DNA of 64,000 nt from Comamonadaceae bacterium (GCA_027484105.1 JAIXUG010000002.1:124001-188000); one strand, 5' to 3'. Shown: positions 43,394 to 54,100, counted from the stretch's first letter. Notes: a model not told the origin generated them from the letters alone. A program made the numbers and translations.

Positions 43394-44590
43394 TCACCCA
43401 TGCAGTCTCAGAATGCTTTGACGGGCCTCTGCGCGGCTGCTCGCGTCCAAAGCCAGCAGGTCATCCAGACAAACAGGCTGAGCAAAGCTCAACCGATCCA
43501 GTGTGGACCGGTTCACGTCGTGTATCTGATCAAAACGAATGCGACGGGTCAGAAAAGCATCCACCGCCACCTCATTGGCAGCATTCAAAACGGCGCAACT
43601 GCCGGGCATACCGCGCAAGGTCTCCCAAGCCAACCGAATTCCGGGATAACGCTGCAAATGACCTGGCTCGTCCATGGCTTCAAATGTCATAGCCGACAAG
43701 GCGTGAAAGTCGAGCGCCTCTGCCCCCGACTCCATGCGCTCAGGCCAACTCAGGCCATAAGCGATGGGCACACGCATATCGGGGGTGCCCAACTGCGCCA
43801 CCACAGAATGGTCCCGGTATTGCACCATCGAATGGATCACGCTTTGTGGATGAATGACCACTTCGAGCTGATCGGGTGACATGCCAAACAAATAATGGGC
43901 CTCAATGACTTCCAGGGCCTTGTTCATCATGGTGGCCGAATCGACGGATATTTTGCGTCCCATGACCCAATTCGGGTGCGCACAGGCTTGCTCAGGCGTG
44001 ACATCTTTCAGAGTCATGGGATCACGGCTGCGAAATGGACCACCCGAAGCCGTCAGAATGATTTTTTGCACGCGGCGCTGCCAGGTGTTGGGGTCATCGG
44101 GCAAGGATTGAAAAATCGCTGAATGCTCGCTGTCAATGGGCAAGAGTGTGGCCCCACCCTCCCGCACAGCGGCCATGAACACCTCACCGCCCACCACCAA
44201 AGCCTCCTTGTTGGCCAGCAGCAAACGTTTGCCTGAACGGGCGGCCGCGATGCAAGGGGACAAACCGGCAGCGCCCACAATGGCTGCCATCACAGCATCC
44301 ACCTCAGGTGCACTCGCCACCTCGTCCAGCGCTGAGGCTCCCCAGCGCACTTGCACGGGCAAACCTTCGGCACGCACACGTTTAGCCAACACCCGTCCTG
44401 CGGCCTCTTGCGCCATGACTGCCACCTGAGGCCTGTAACGGGCACACTGTGCCAGCATCAATTCCACCTGGCTGGATGCCGTCAGGGCATGGAGCCGGAA
44501 ACGATCAGGATGAAGACCCATCACATCCAGTGTGCTGGTTCCGATGGATCCGGTTGATCCCAAAATGGTGATGCATTGCGTCGGGTTCAT
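43394..44590 (-). CDS. dxr: 1-deoxy-D-xylulose-5-phosphate reductoisomerase
   Basis: A 398-residue NADPH enzyme forming 2-C-methyl-D-erythritol 4-phosphate, the committed step of isoprenoid synthesis. ITILGSTGSIGTSTLDV binds NADPH; LLLANKEALVVGGEVFM, LPIDSEHSAIFQ, TASGGPFR, NWVMGRKISVDSATMMNK and HPQSVIHSMVQY are the active-site and metal motifs. The isoprenoid product would feed undecaprenyl phosphate through uppS, which is not beside it here. Confidence 0.97.
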   Translation of the reverse strand: MNPTQCITILGSTGSIGTSTLDVMGLHPDRFRLHALTASSQVELMLAQCARYRPQVAVMAQEAAGRVLAKRVRAEGLPVQVRWGASALDEVASAPEVDAVMAAIVGAAGLSPCIAAARSGKRLLLANKEALVVGGEVFMAAVREGGATLLPIDSEHSAIFQSLPDDPNTWQRRVQKIILTASGGPFRSRDPMTLKDVTPEQACAHPNWVMGRKISVDSATMMNKALEVIEAHYLFGMSPDQLEVVIHPQSVIHSMVQYRDHSVVAQLGTPDMRVPIAYGLSWPERMESGAEALDFHALSAMTFEAMDEPGHLQRYPGIRLAWETLRGMPGSCAVLNAANEVAVDAFLTRRIRFDQIHDVNRSTLDRLSFAQPVCLDDLLALDASSRAEARQSILRLHG

Positions 44591-44602
44591 GGGGTGTCCT
44601 CT

Positions 44603-45451
44603 TCAAATCCAGGCCACCAGCATCATGGCCCATGGCAAAGTTGGTAGCAACGCGTCGACACGGTCAAGCACGCCACCGTGGCCGGGCAACAAGCCCGAAC
44701 TGTCTTTCATGCCCGCGCTGCGCTTGACCAAGGACTCAACCAAGTCACCGACCACGCTCATGACGGTCATGAACAAAACAGCAGGCAAAGCCACATACCA
44801 GGCTTGAGACCAGATCAGACTGAAAAAACTCAGCGAATGGCTTGACCGATGGCTGTCAAACGCGACCCAAGCCGCCGACACCAACAAGACACCCAAGGCA
44901 CCACCAATGGCGCCCTCCCATGTTTTTCCCGGACTGATCGAGGGTGCCAGTTTCACCCGGAACCAACGCCCGCCGAGTCCTCGTCCAAAAAAATAGGCGA
45001 ACACATCAGCGGCCCAGACCAACACCAGCACCGACAACAGGAAATTCACCCCGCGCTGATGCGCTTGGGCCAAAGCCAGCCAGGCCAATACCAAGAACAG
45101 CAAGCCCGCCAGCCAACGCAAGGATCGTGGCCATAAACCCCAACCGGCGACGCCGCGTTGCAACATCCAGGCACTCAGCAAGACCCACATTGCACCAGCC
45201 AAAAGCCATACCTGTGGGGGCGTTTGCACCGCCCAACCCGCTTGCACCAAAAGCAAACAAGTCACCACGCAACTGCCCGCTCCGAACCATGACATCACAG
45301 CGCCATAGCCATTGAGTCGCCCCCATTCCCAAGCGCCGGCACCAATCAACACCAAGGTCAGCACCATCAAGGGCCAAGGGTTGACCGCAAACAAGGCAGG
45401 CAACAACATCGCCAGCAAAACGACTGCGGTGATGACTCTTTGCTTGAGCAT
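44603..45451 (-). CDS. cdsA: Phosphatidate cytidylyltransferase
   Basis: A 282-residue membrane enzyme making CDP-diacylglycerol. About eight hydrophobic segments; the signature SPGKTWEGAIGG near residue 177 and SVVGDLVESLVKRSAGMKDSSGLLPGHGGVLDRVD near the C-terminus are diagnostic. GGAG lies five bases before the ATG and immediately abuts the T-run of a strong terminator, so expression depends on readthrough or a promoter I cannot see. Confidence 0.96.
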   Translation of the reverse strand: MLKQRVITAVVLLAMLLPALFAVNPWPLMVLTLVLIGAGAWEWGRLNGYGAVMSWFGAGSCVVTCLLLVQAGWAVQTPPQVWLLAGAMWVLLSAWMLQRGVAGWGLWPRSLRWLAGLLFLVLAWLALAQAHQRGVNFLLSVLVLVWAADVFAYFFGRGLGGRWFRVKLAPSISPGKTWEGAIGGALGVLLVSAAWVAFDSHRSSHSLSFFSLIWSQAWYVALPAVLFMTVMSVVGDLVESLVKRSAGMKDSSGLLPGHGGVLDRVDALLPTLPWAMMLVAWI

Positions 45452-45460
45452 TCAGACTCC

Positions 45461-45487
45461 AAAAAAAAGGCCGCCAAGTGGGCGGCC
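45461..45487 (-). terminator. Strong intrinsic terminator between frr and cdsA
   Basis: On the minus strand GGCCGCC (45487-45481) and GGCGGCC (45475-45469) enclose a five-base loop and are followed by eight Ts (45468-45461). A second hairpin (CCGTGG/CCACGG, 45495-45512) precedes it. The T-run ends ten bases before the cdsA ATG, leaving no room for a separate promoter. It occupies the place of uppS in related genomes. Confidence 0.9.
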
Positions 45488-45524
45488 ATTCAGACCGTGG
45501 GGAATGCCACGGCGCTGCCAGGTC

Positions 45525-46085
45525 TTAAACCGCCATGATTTCTTGTTCTTTGGCAGTCACGAGCTGGTCGATTTCCAGCATGCGCTTGTCGGTTGATTTT
45601 TGCACATCGGTTTCGGCGCGCTTTTGGTCGTCTTCCGAGGCCAACTTATCCTTGACCAGTTTTTTAACCGATTCGTTGGCGTCACGGCGCAGATTGCGCA
45701 CGGCAATCTTGGCGTTCTCACCTTCGGTGCGCGCCAATTTGGTCATTTCCTTGCGGCGCTCTTCGCTCATGGGCGGCATGGGCACGCGGATCAACTCGCC
45801 CATGGACGCTGGGTTCAAGCCCAATTCACTTTCGCGAATGGCTTTTTCAATTTTGGCCCCCATGCCCTTTTCCCAAGGCTGAACACTGATGGTGCGTGAA
45901 TCGAGCAGGGACACATTGGCCACCTGAGACAAAGGCACCATGGAGCCGTAATAGTCCACTTGAATGGTGTCCAGCAGAGCAGGATTGGCTCTTCCTGTGC
46001 GGATTTTGGTGAGATTGTTTTTGAAAGCCGCAATGGATTGGTCCATTTTGGTTTCCACTGTTTTTTTGATGTCTGCAATCGTCAT
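45525..46085 (-). CDS. frr: Ribosome recycling factor
   Basis: A 186-residue protein that splits post-termination ribosomes with EF-G. Typical wording: [52 protein letters not shown], and the C-terminal helix with [33 protein letters not shown] precedes the ATG at 46085. A longer open frame to 46487 overlaps pyrH and is an artefact. Confidence 0.98.
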   Translation of the reverse strand: MTIADIKKTVETKMDQSIAAFKNNLTKIRTGRANPALLDTIQVDYYGSMVPLSQVANVSLLDSRTISVQPWEKGMGAKIEKAIRESELGLNPASMGELIRVPMPPMSEERRKEMTKLARTEGENAKIAVRNLRRDANESVKKLVKDKLASEDDQKRAETDVQKSTDKRMLEIDQLVTAKEQEIMAV

Positions 46086-46110
46086 GAAGTTCTCCTCAAC
46101 AAAACAGGCC

Positions 46111-46833
46111 TCAAGCATGCACCAGAGTGCCCTCGTCCTCGCCCAACACCACGCGCCGCAAAGCACCGTTCTTGATGATCGAAAACACCTTGATGGGCAG
46201 CTTCTGGTCACGGCAAAGTGCAAAAGCCGTGGCATCCATGATGCCCAAATTGCGCGAAATGGCTTCATCGAAGCTGATTTCACTGTAACGCGTAGCAGAA
46301 GGGTCTTTTTTCGGATCGGCGGTGTAGACGCCATCCACCTTGGTGGCCTTGAGCACCATCTCTGCACCGATTTCAGCCCCGCGCAAGGCCGCGGCCGTGT
46401 CGGTGGTGAAAAATGGATTGCCCGTACCCGCAGCAAAGACCACCACCTTGCCCTCTTCGAGGTACTGCAAGGCCTTGGGGCGGACATAGGGCTCGACGAC
46501 CTGATCGATGCCGATGGCCGACATCACACGGGCCGTCAAACCCGCTTTGTCCAGCGCATCGGCCAAAGCCAAGGAATTCATCACGGTGGCCAGCATCCCC
46601 ATGTAGTCGGCTGTGGCTCGATCCATGCCCACAGAGCCACCCGCCACACCCCGAAAAATATTGCCACCCCCAATGACCACCGCCACCTGAACACCCAGTC
46701 GGTTGATCTCGGCGATCTCTTCAGCCATGCGCACGATCGTGGCACGGTTGATGCCAAAAGCATCATCCCCCATCAAGGCCTCACCGGACAGCTTGAGCAA
46801 AATGCGCTTGTAGGCTGGCTTGGTTGAGGACAT
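46111..46833 (-). CDS. pyrH: UMP kinase
   Basis: A 240-residue hexameric amino-acid-kinase-fold enzyme phosphorylating [52 protein letters not shown] and [21 protein letters not shown] are diagnostic. AAGGAG precedes the ATG. It sits between tsf and frr as in most bacteria. Confidence 0.98.
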   Translation of the reverse strand: MSSTKPAYKRILLKLSGEALMGDDAFGINRATIVRMAEEIAEINRLGVQVAVVIGGGNIFRGVAGGSVGMDRATADYMGMLATVMNSLALADALDKAGLTARVMSAIGIDQVVEPYVRPKALQYLEEGKVVVFAAGTGNPFFTTDTAAALRGAEIGAEMVLKATKVDGVYTADPKKDPSATRYSEISFDEAISRNLGIMDATAFALCRDQKLPIKVFSIIKNGALRRVVLGEDEGTLVHA

Positions 46834-46892
46834 GAGGGGCTCCTTGAGGGTCGATGTGGATGGCAGGTGGGCAGGTCAGCGTTTCTGTGAAG

Positions 46893-47786
46893 TCAAGCAG
46901 CACCTTGGGCTGCGGCCACTTGCGCGGCCACTTCGGCGGCGAAGTCGTCAACTTTCTTTTCGATGCCCTCACCCACCACATACAAGGTGAAAGCCTTGAC
47001 GGTGGTGCCCGCAGCCTTGAGCATTTGCTCCACAGTCTGCTTGTCGTTCTTGACAAAGGACTGGTTGAACAAGGACACTTCTTTCAGGTACTTTTGCACC
47101 GAACCCTCGACCATCTTGGTGGCGATGTCGGCAGGCTTGCCGGACTCAGCCGCCTTGGCTGCTGCGACCGAGCGCTCTTTTTCGATCAATTCGGCAGGCA
47201 CTTCGGCGCTGGTCAAAGACACAGGCTTCATCGCCGCCACATGCATGGCGACGTCTTTGGCTGCAACCTCGTCACCTTCGTATTCGACCAACACGCCAAT
47301 GCGGGTGCCGTGCAAGTAGTTGGCAATCTTGGCGCCGCCAGCCGCACGCTTGAAGCGGCGGAAGCTCATGTTCTCGCCAATCTTGCCGATCAGACCCTTG
47401 CGCACTTCTTCCAGAGTGGGGCCAAAACCATCCTGGCTGTAGGGCAGAGCGCCCAGAGCAGCGATGTCGGCTGGGTTGTGTTCTGCCACCAACTTGGCCG
47501 CGGCATTGGCCAATGCCAAGAAGCTGTCGTTTTTGGTCACGAAGTCGGTTTCGCAGTTCACTTCGATCATGGCGCCTGTGGTGCCATTGACGAAACTGGT
47601 CACAACGCCTTCAGCGGTCACGCGAGAAGCGGCCTTGCCAGCCTTGGTGCCCAACTTGACACGCAACAACTCTTCGGCTTTGGCCATGTCGCCTTCGGCT
47701 TCGGTCAGGGCTTTTTTGCACTCCATCATGGGAGCGTCGGTTTTTGCGCGCAGTTCAGCGACCATGCTTGCGGTAATTGCAGCCAT
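46893..47786 (-). CDS. tsf: Elongation factor Ts
   Basis: A 297-residue guanine nucleotide exchange factor for EF-Tu. The N-terminal UBA-like domain [39 protein letters not shown] and the [14 protein letters not shown] motif of the core domain are clear. Separated from rpsB by a strong terminator-like hairpin, so its level relative to S2 may be set by partial readthrough. Confidence 0.98.
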   Translation of the reverse strand: MAAITASMVAELRAKTDAPMMECKKALTEAEGDMAKAEELLRVKLGTKAGKAASRVTAEGVVTSFVNGTTGAMIEVNCETDFVTKNDSFLALANAAAKLVAEHNPADIAALGALPYSQDGFGPTLEEVRKGLIGKIGENMSFRRFKRAAGGAKIANYLHGTRIGVLVEYEGDEVAAKDVAMHVAAMKPVSLTSAEVPAELIEKERSVAAAKAAESGKPADIATKMVEGSVQKYLKEVSLFNQSFVKNDKQTVEQMLKAAGTTVKAFTLYVVGEGIEKKVDDFAAEVAAQVAAAQGAA

Positions 47787-47818
47787 TTGATTTCTCCGTA
47801 TTCAGTCTAAAAGTCAGA

Positions 47819-47847
47819 TTAAAAAAAAGGGGCCACGAAGCCCCTTT
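47819..47847 (-). terminator. Intrinsic terminator/attenuator between rpsB and tsf
   Basis: On the minus strand AAAGGGGC (47847-47840) pairs with GCCCCTTT (47833-47826), loop TTCGTG, and the T-run continues to 47821, followed by AATC. It begins 18 bases after the rpsB stop. Confidence 0.88.
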
Positions 47848-47864
47848 CATCGAGTCTTTGGAAT

Positions 47865-48614
47865 TCAGGCAGAAGCGTTGGCTTCTTCAACGAATTCATC
47901 AGCGCCTTCGGTCACGGCTTTGACCACGTCGTTGACCGCATTGGCGCGGCCTTCGATGATGGCGTCAGCGATACCGCGGGCATACAAGGCGACGGCTTTG
48001 GCCGAGTCGTCGTTGCCGGGGATGATGTAGTCGATGCCTTCGGGCGAATGGTTGGAGTCCACCACACCGATCAATGGGATGCCCAGCTTCTTGGCTTCCG
48101 AGATGGCAATTTTGTGGTAGCCCACGTCGATCACAAAAATCGCGTCAGGCAAAGCGGCCATGTCCTGGATGCCACCGATGTCTTTTTCGAGCTTTTCCAT
48201 CTCGCGCTTGAACATCAGTTGTTCTTTTTTGCTTAAGGCTTCGAGGCCGACTTCTTGTTGCGCCTTCATGTCCTTCAGACGCTTGATCGAGGTCTTGACG
48301 GTCTTGAAATTGGTCAGCATGCCGCCCAACCAGCGCTGGTCGACGAAGGGCACACCAGCGCGCTGGGCTTCGGCAGCCACCAGCTCACGGGCTTGGCGCT
48401 TGGTGCCGACCATCAAAATGGTGCCGCGGTTGGCAGACAACTGCTTGGCGAACTTGATCGCGTCCTGGAACATCGGGAGCGATTTTTCCAGGTTGATGAT
48501 GTGGATTTTGTTGCGGTGGCCGAAGATGAAGGGGGCCATCTTGGGGTTCCAGAAGCGGGTTTGGTGGCCAAAGTGGACACCGGCTTCCAGCATTTCGCGC
48601 ATGGTAACGGACAT
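47865..48614 (-). CDS. rpsB: 30S ribosomal protein S2
   Basis: A 249-residue protein binding the 30S head. [68 protein letters not shown] and [22 protein letters not shown] are signature stretches. The ATG at 48614 follows GGAG at nine bases; the frame upstream is not family-like. A leader of about 175 nt precedes it. Confidence 0.98.
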   Translation of the reverse strand: MSVTMREMLEAGVHFGHQTRFWNPKMAPFIFGHRNKIHIINLEKSLPMFQDAIKFAKQLSANRGTILMVGTKRQARELVAAEAQRAGVPFVDQRWLGGMLTNFKTVKTSIKRLKDMKAQQEVGLEALSKKEQLMFKREMEKLEKDIGGIQDMAALPDAIFVIDVGYHKIAISEAKKLGIPLIGVVDSNHSPEGIDYIIPGNDDSAKAVALYARGIADAIIEGRANAVNDVVKAVTEGADEFVEEANASA

Positions 48615-48795
48615 AAAAAATACTCCAAAGGTTGGTTCTAAAATCCAGTCCACTGATCGTGGCAGCCATGAAAACACTGCACACAACACCTTGTCGGGAC
48701 GGATTCGCGGATTAACTTTGCAGGCAAAAGGCCACTGGTGAGCATGTGGGACATGACACACAAAAGACAGCCGCCGTGCTTGGCAAAGCCTTAGG

Positions 48796-48801
48796 ATTAT
48801 A
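48796..48801 (-). promoter_or_regulatory. -10 hexamer of the rpsB promoter, with a long leader
   Basis: An exact TATAAT on the minus strand, 182-187 bases upstream of rpsB. The -35 region falls near the start of the divergent amidase gene. The resulting leader of about 175 nt (48615-48790) is long and could host S2 autoregulation as in the gammaproteobacterial rpsB leader; I could not confirm a matching fold by eye. Confidence 0.5.
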
Positions 48802-48830
48802 GCACCCTGACCCCGCCGAAAGTGTGCTCC

Positions 48831-50186
48831 ATGAAAGCTGACCTGATCGCCACCCGACAAGCCATCCGAACTGGCAGCCTCCACCCCCAAGCCGTGGCCG
48901 AAGAGTGCCTGAGCCTGGCCCACAGCTCAGCTTGCGAACATGTATTCATGCAGCTGACACCCGATGTGCTCAGACACACGGCCCAGCAGTCTGGCATAGC
49001 GTCCAGCCCATTGGCTGGGCTGTCGGTCTCCATCAAGGACTTGTTTGACATTGAGGGGCAGGTCTCCAAAGCAGGCTCGGTGGTTCTGGAAAACCGCCCT
49101 CGCGCAAGCCAAGATTGCACAGCGGTGGCCCGTTTGCGGGCTGCAGGCGCTGGCCTCATCGGTCGGACCCACATGGTTGAATTTGCTTTTTCAGGGGTGG
49201 GCATCAACCCGCATTACGGCACACCTGCCGCCTGGGATGCGCAGAAGAATCAAGCCGCTGGCGCCCCCGGACAGCCCCATGCGCCAGGCGGCTCCAGCTC
49301 TGGGGCGGCAGTGTCGGTGGCCACAGGGGCCGCCTTCATTGGTTTGGGCTCAGACACCGGAGGCTCCATTCGGGTACCCGCAGCCTTGAATGGTATTGTG
49401 GGCTTCAAAAACACCGCTCGACGGGTCCCCACCCAGGGCGCATTGCCCCTGTCCACCACACTTGACACCGTTTGCGCCATGACGCGAACAGTGCGCGACA
49501 CGATTTTGGCCCACGAGGTGCTCTCTGCCCGGCGAGTGCCCCAGGGCCAACGCCCCCTGTCAGGCTACCGCCTGGCGGTGGTCAAAACCCTGATGCAAGA
49601 CGGCATGGATGCCACAGTCACGCGGGCCTTCGAGCGCAGCCTGAACACGCTGCGCGCCGCTGGCGCCTGCATTGAAGAGATCACACTGAACGAGCTGAAC
49701 GAGCTGGCCCCGATGATGCGCACGGGCGGCTTCAGTCCCGCCGAGGGCTATGCCTGGCACCGGGAGATGATCGACCAGGAATCCGAGCGCTATGACCCCC
49801 GCGTGCTGAAGCGCTTGATGCTTGGCGCGGGCATGAAGGCCCACGAATATATGGATCTGGTGCATGCCCGCCATGACTGGATCCGAAGGGTAGAAGTTGC
49901 CTTGCTGGGTTGTGACGCTGTCCTGTCGCCCACCACACCCATCACCGCCCCCAAAATCAGCGATGTGGCCCCGGGGGCCGAGCGCGATGCCGAATTTTTC
50001 AGGGTCAATGGCTTGCTGTTGCGCAACACCAGCGCCATCAATACCCTCGACGGATGCGGCATCTCCCTGCCCTGCCACGCCCCGGATGAATTGCCTGCGG
50101 GCTTGATGGCCTGGCACGCAGCCATGCACGACGACAGCATCTTGCAGTTGGCCCTGCTGCTTGAACCCTTGCTGCAAAAGCCCTGA
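48831..50186 (+). CDS. Amidase-signature family hydrolase
   Basis: A 451-residue amidase. The Ser-cisSer-Lys triad is visible: Lys in [13 protein letters not shown] (about residue 68), the Gly/Ser-rich AS motif [15 protein letters not shown], and the nucleophile region [23 protein letters not shown]. Substrate unknown; the GatA-type partners GatB and GatC are not adjacent, so tRNA amidation is unlikely. The ATG at 48831 begins [17 protein letters not shown]. The next gene starts four bases after its stop. Confidence 0.88.
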   Translation: MKADLIATRQAIRTGSLHPQAVAEECLSLAHSSACEHVFMQLTPDVLRHTAQQSGIASSPLAGLSVSIKDLFDIEGQVSKAGSVVLENRPRASQDCTAVARLRAAGAGLIGRTHMVEFAFSGVGINPHYGTPAAWDAQKNQAAGAPGQPHAPGGSSSGAAVSVATGAAFIGLGSDTGGSIRVPAALNGIVGFKNTARRVPTQGALPLSTTLDTVCAMTRTVRDTILAHEVLSARRVPQGQRPLSGYRLAVVKTLMQDGMDATVTRAFERSLNTLRAAGACIEEITLNELNELAPMMRTGGFSPAEGYAWHREMIDQESERYDPRVLKRLMLGAGMKAHEYMDLVHARHDWIRRVEVALLGCDAVLSPTTPITAPKISDVAPGAERDAEFFRVNGLLLRNTSAINTLDGCGISLPCHAPDELPAGLMAWHAAMHDDSILQLALLLEPLLQKP

Positions 50187-50190
50187 ATCC

Positions 50191-51681
50191 ATGCAAGGCT
50201 TGAGCCCTACCGTGGCCTGGCCCCTTCTGGGGCCAGAGCAAGTGCGGCGACTCGAGCCTGCGCTGCAGGCGCGCAGCCCCACAGCCTTGATGCAAAACGC
50301 GGGCCTGGCCTGCGCCCGATTGGCATTGGCCATTGCGCCCCATGCGCGGCGCATCTGGGTCGCGGCAGGCCCGGGCAACAACGGTGGCGATGGCCTGGAA
50401 GCGGCCCTGAACTTGCATCGATGGGGCAAGGAGGTGGTGGTCAGCCACATGGCGCCACAGCGGTCTGCCCCAGCCGACGCCCAAAAGGCATTGCAACGGG
50501 CGCAGCAGGCCGGGGTTCGAATTCAAACCAGCGTGCCCGATGACTGGCTGCGGCACATGGATGCGCGCGATCTGTGCATCGACGCCCTGCTGGGCATCGG
50601 GGCATCGCGCCCCTTGAGCCCCCTCCTGCAAGATTGGATTTTGGCGCTCCAACACTGCCCGGGGCAGATATTGGCCATCGACGTTCCCACGGGTCTGAAC
50701 CCGCAATCGGGTCAATGGCTGGGCCGTGAAAACGGTGACGACATGGCCGTGCAAGCCGACCACACCCTGAGCTTGATCGCGCTGCAGTCCGGTCTGCTCA
50801 TGGGGCATGGGCGCGACGCCAGCGGACACATCTGGCTGGAAAACCTGGGCTATCAACCCGACGCACACCAGGAACAGCCTGTGGCCTGGCTCAACCGCCC
50901 CGCCACCCCAACGCCCAAGCCACATGCCAGCCACAAAGGCAGCCATGGCGATGTGGCGGTGATTGGGGGCCAAGGCATGAGCGCAAACAGCCTGGGCATG
51001 ACTGGAGCGGCCATTTTGGCCGCCACCGCCGCCTTGTACACAGGGGCCGGGCGCGTCATATTGAGTCTATTGTCTGGACACACCAGCGAAAGCGCACCGC
51101 CAGATGTGATGCAACGGCACTGGTCCCAACTTGACTTGGAAAAACTGCTGGTGGTTTGCGGCTGCGGTGGGGGCAGCGCAGTGACTGCGGTGTTACCCGA
51201 GGTGTTGCAGCGCAGTGCCCAGTTGGTTCTGGATGCGGATGGTCTCAATGCCTTGGCACAAGACGCCCAACTGCAGGGGAACTTGCGCCAACGTGCCATA
51301 CAACAGCCCACTGTGATCACCCCACATCCTCTGGAGGCGGCCAGGCTGCTGGGCACCCTGACTGCACAGGTCCAAAATAACCGCATTCAAGCGGCCCAAG
51401 ACCTGGCCGAGCGTTTTCAATGCTGCGTGGTCTTGAAAGGCTCGGGCACCGTGATTGCCACACCTGGACAGACGCCTCGCATCAACACCTCAGGCAACGG
51501 CCGCCTGGCCATGGGTGGCACAGGTGATGTGTTAGCTGGTTTGGTGGGTGCCCGCATGGCGCAAGGCATGAGCGCCTTCGACGCCGCCTGCACGGCTGTG
51601 GCACAACACGGTCAAATGGCCGATGGCTGGCCAAAAGACGAGGCGCTCACCGCCAGCCGACTGGCGCAAAGCCTTGTCTGA
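50191..51681 (+). CDS. nnr: Bifunctional NAD(P)HX epimerase/dehydratase
   Basis: A 496-residue metabolite-repair enzyme restoring hydrated NADH/NADPH. N-terminal YjeF_N epimerase domain (AAGPGNNGGDGLEAALNL, CIDALLGIGASRPL, AIDVPTGLNPQSG) and C-terminal ribokinase-like dehydratase domain from about residue 240 (GSHGDVAVIGGQGM, VITPHPLEAARLLG, CVVLKGSGTVIATPG, NGRLAMGGTGDVLAGLVG). Four bases after the amidase, so co-transcribed with it. Confidence 0.95.
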   Translation: MQGLSPTVAWPLLGPEQVRRLEPALQARSPTALMQNAGLACARLALAIAPHARRIWVAAGPGNNGGDGLEAALNLHRWGKEVVVSHMAPQRSAPADAQKALQRAQQAGVRIQTSVPDDWLRHMDARDLCIDALLGIGASRPLSPLLQDWILALQHCPGQILAIDVPTGLNPQSGQWLGRENGDDMAVQADHTLSLIALQSGLLMGHGRDASGHIWLENLGYQPDAHQEQPVAWLNRPATPTPKPHASHKGSHGDVAVIGGQGMSANSLGMTGAAILAATAALYTGAGRVILSLLSGHTSESAPPDVMQRHWSQLDLEKLLVVCGCGGGSAVTAVLPEVLQRSAQLVLDADGLNALAQDAQLQGNLRQRAIQQPTVITPHPLEAARLLGTLTAQVQNNRIQAAQDLAERFQCCVVLKGSGTVIATPGQTPRINTSGNGRLAMGGTGDVLAGLVGARMAQGMSAFDAACTAVAQHGQMADGWPKDEALTASRLAQSLV

Positions 51682-51687
51682 AAAGCC

Positions 51688-53964
51688 TCAGCGCCTTGGC
51701 TTGGTTGTCCTTTGGCCTTTTTTCTTGGCGGCTGCCTTCTTGACGGAGGCTTTGAGGGCCTGAATGGGCGAGCGGTTGCGCTCGGCTTCGGCCAATCGGC
51801 GGTCGGCGGCACCCCGCTTCTTGCCGCGCCCCTCATCGCCTTGGGCTAAAACCCCCTTGTCGCGCATGGCGCGCGGCACCAGATCGTCACCCGGATGGAC
51901 CAATCGGAAGTCGATCTTGCGACCATCCAGATCCACCCGGCTGACCTGCACCTGCACCCGGCTGCCAATGGCATAACGGATGCCCGTGCGCTCGCCACGC
52001 AGCTCTTGGCGCAACTCGTCAAAGCGGAAATACTCACCGCCCAACTCGGTGATGTGCACCAAACCCTCGACATACAGGGCGTCCAGAGTCACGAAGATGC
52101 CGAAGCTGGTGGCCGCAGACACCACGCCGCTGTACTCCTCGCCCAAATGTTCGCGCATGTATTTGCATTTGAGCCACGCTTCCACATCGCGGCTGGCTTC
52201 GTCAGCGCGGCGCTCGTTGGCACTGCAATGCAGGCCCGCAGCCTCCCAAGCGCGCTGGTCGGCGGCCGACATGCGCACCCGCGGGGCTGGCGATTCTGGA
52301 AAATCGCCCTTTGCAGCACGGCTTTTCTCCAGCCTTTTGCTCAGTTTGGCGTGCGCCTCGCCCGGCACAGGCAAGCTGGGCAGCGTGTATTTGCGGCCCA
52401 GCAAAATCGACTTGATGACACGATGCACCAGCAAATCCGGGTAGCGCCGGATCGGGCTGGTGAAGTGGGTGTAGGCCTCATAGGCCAAACCAAAGTGCCC
52501 ACTGTTGATCGGCGTGTAAATGGCCTGCTGCATGGAACGCAGCAGCATGGTGTGGATCTGTTGCGCGTCCGGGCGGTCCTTGGTCGCGAGCGCAATCTTT
52601 TGGAACTCGCTGGTGTGCGGCTCGTCGCTGATGTTCATCCCCAAGCCCAAGGCCTTGAGGTAATTGCGCAAGATGTCTTTTTTCTCGGCTGTGGGGCCTT
52701 CGTGCACACGAAACAAGCCGGGGTGCTTACCTTGCTGGATGAAGTCGGCGCTGCAGACGTTGGCCGCCAACATGGCCTCTTCAATCAAACGGTGCGCTTC
52801 GTTGCGCACGCGCGGCACGATCTTTTCTATGCGTCCGCTTTCGTCGCACACAATTTGCGTTTCGGTGGTTTCAAAATCCACTGCACCACGCACAGCGCGC
52901 GATGACAACAACGCTTTGTAAACGTCCTGCAAATTCATCAGGTCGGTCACGCGCGCCTTGCGCTTGGCCGCTTCCGGCCCCCGGGTGTTGGCCAAAATGG
53001 CCGCCACTTCGGTGTAAGTCAAGCGTGCATGGCTGTGCATCACCGCCGGGTAGAACTGGTAGGCATGCACATCGCCCTTGGCATTGACCAGCATGTCGCA
53101 CACCATGCACAAACGGTCCACATCCGGGTTCAAGGAACACAAGCCGTTGGACAATTTCTCGGGCAGCATGGGGATCACACGGCGCGGGAAATACACGCTC
53201 GTGGCACGGTCGTAGGCATCGATGTCAATGGCGCTGCCGGTTTGCACATAGTGGCTCACATCGGCAATGGCCACCAACAAACGCCAGCCTTTGCCGCGCC
53301 CCACTTTGGCCGGTTCGCAATACACCGCATCGTCAAAGTCGCGGGCGTCTTCGCCGTCAATCGTGACCAAAGGCACATCGCGCAAATCCACCCTGTCTTT
53401 GCGGTCCTTGGCCAGCACCTTGTCAGGCAAACCCTTGGCCTGGTCCAGGCAAGCCGCAGAAAAGGCATGCGGCACGCTGTATTTGCGCACCGCGATCTCG
53501 ATCTCCATGCCCGGATCGTCTATTTCTCCCAGCACTTCCTTCACACGTCCCACCGGCTGCCCAAACAAGGCGGGCGGCTCGGTCAATTCAACCACCACCA
53601 CCTGGCCCGGTTTGGCCGTGCCTGTCGCCCCTTTGGGGATCATCACATCCTGACCGTAGCGCTTGTCCTCGGGTGCCACCAGCCACAAGCCACCCTCGTG
53701 AAGCAATCGCCCGATGATGGGTTGTTCAGGACGCTCAACAATCTCGACGATGCGGCCTTCTGGTCGTCCCTTGCGGTCTTGGCGCACGATGCGCACCTTG
53801 ACGCGGTCCTTGTGCAAAACAGCACGCATTTCATTGGGAGACAAATAAATATCTGACTCGCCGTTGTCACGGATCAAAAATCCATGGCCATCGCGATGGC
53901 CTTGAACACTGCCCTCAATTTCTTCCAGCAAGCCGCTGGGTGGCGCTACTTTTTTGATATACAA
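51688..53964 (-). CDS. rnr: Ribonuclease R
   Basis: A 758-residue processive 3'-5' exoribonuclease. A cold-shock domain (GSVQGHRDGHGFLIRDNGESDIYL) comes almost at once, then the RNB catalytic core (IDGEDARDFDDAVYCE with the metal Asps; YTHFTSPIRRYPDLLVHR), an S1 domain (YSGVVSAATSFGIFVTLDALYVEGLVHI) and a basic tail (KKAAAKKKGQRTTKPRR). The N-terminal helix-turn-helix domain seen in E. coli RNase R is absent. The start is a TTG at 53964 with AGGA nine bases upstream; the frame hits a stop at 54010-54012, inside tRNA-Leu, with no better start. Confidence 0.93.
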   Translation of the reverse strand: MYIKKVAPPSGLLEEIEGSVQGHRDGHGFLIRDNGESDIYLSPNEMRAVLHKDRVKVRIVRQDRKGRPEGRIVEIVERPEQPIIGRLLHEGGLWLVAPEDKRYGQDVMIPKGATGTAKPGQVVVVELTEPPALFGQPVGRVKEVLGEIDDPGMEIEIAVRKYSVPHAFSAACLDQAKGLPDKVLAKDRKDRVDLRDVPLVTIDGEDARDFDDAVYCEPAKVGRGKGWRLLVAIADVSHYVQTGSAIDIDAYDRATSVYFPRRVIPMLPEKLSNGLCSLNPDVDRLCMVCDMLVNAKGDVHAYQFYPAVMHSHARLTYTEVAAILANTRGPEAAKRKARVTDLMNLQDVYKALLSSRAVRGAVDFETTETQIVCDESGRIEKIVPRVRNEAHRLIEEAMLAANVCSADFIQQGKHPGLFRVHEGPTAEKKDILRNYLKALGLGMNISDEPHTSEFQKIALATKDRPDAQQIHTMLLRSMQQAIYTPINSGHFGLAYEAYTHFTSPIRRYPDLLVHRVIKSILLGRKYTLPSLPVPGEAHAKLSKRLEKSRAAKGDFPESPAPRVRMSAADQRAWEAAGLHCSANERRADEASRDVEAWLKCKYMREHLGEEYSGVVSAATSFGIFVTLDALYVEGLVHITELGGEYFRFDELRQELRGERTGIRYAIGSRVQVQVSRVDLDGRKIDFRLVHPGDDLVPRAMRDKGVLAQGDEGRGKKRGAADRRLAEAERNRSPIQALKASVKKAAAKKKGQRTTKPRR

Positions 53965-53982
53965 TCCTTTGATTCCTGAGGC

Positions 53983-54067
<85 letters not shown>

Positions 54068-54100
54068 ATCTTATCGAACCCGATAAGTTCAATGCATCAC

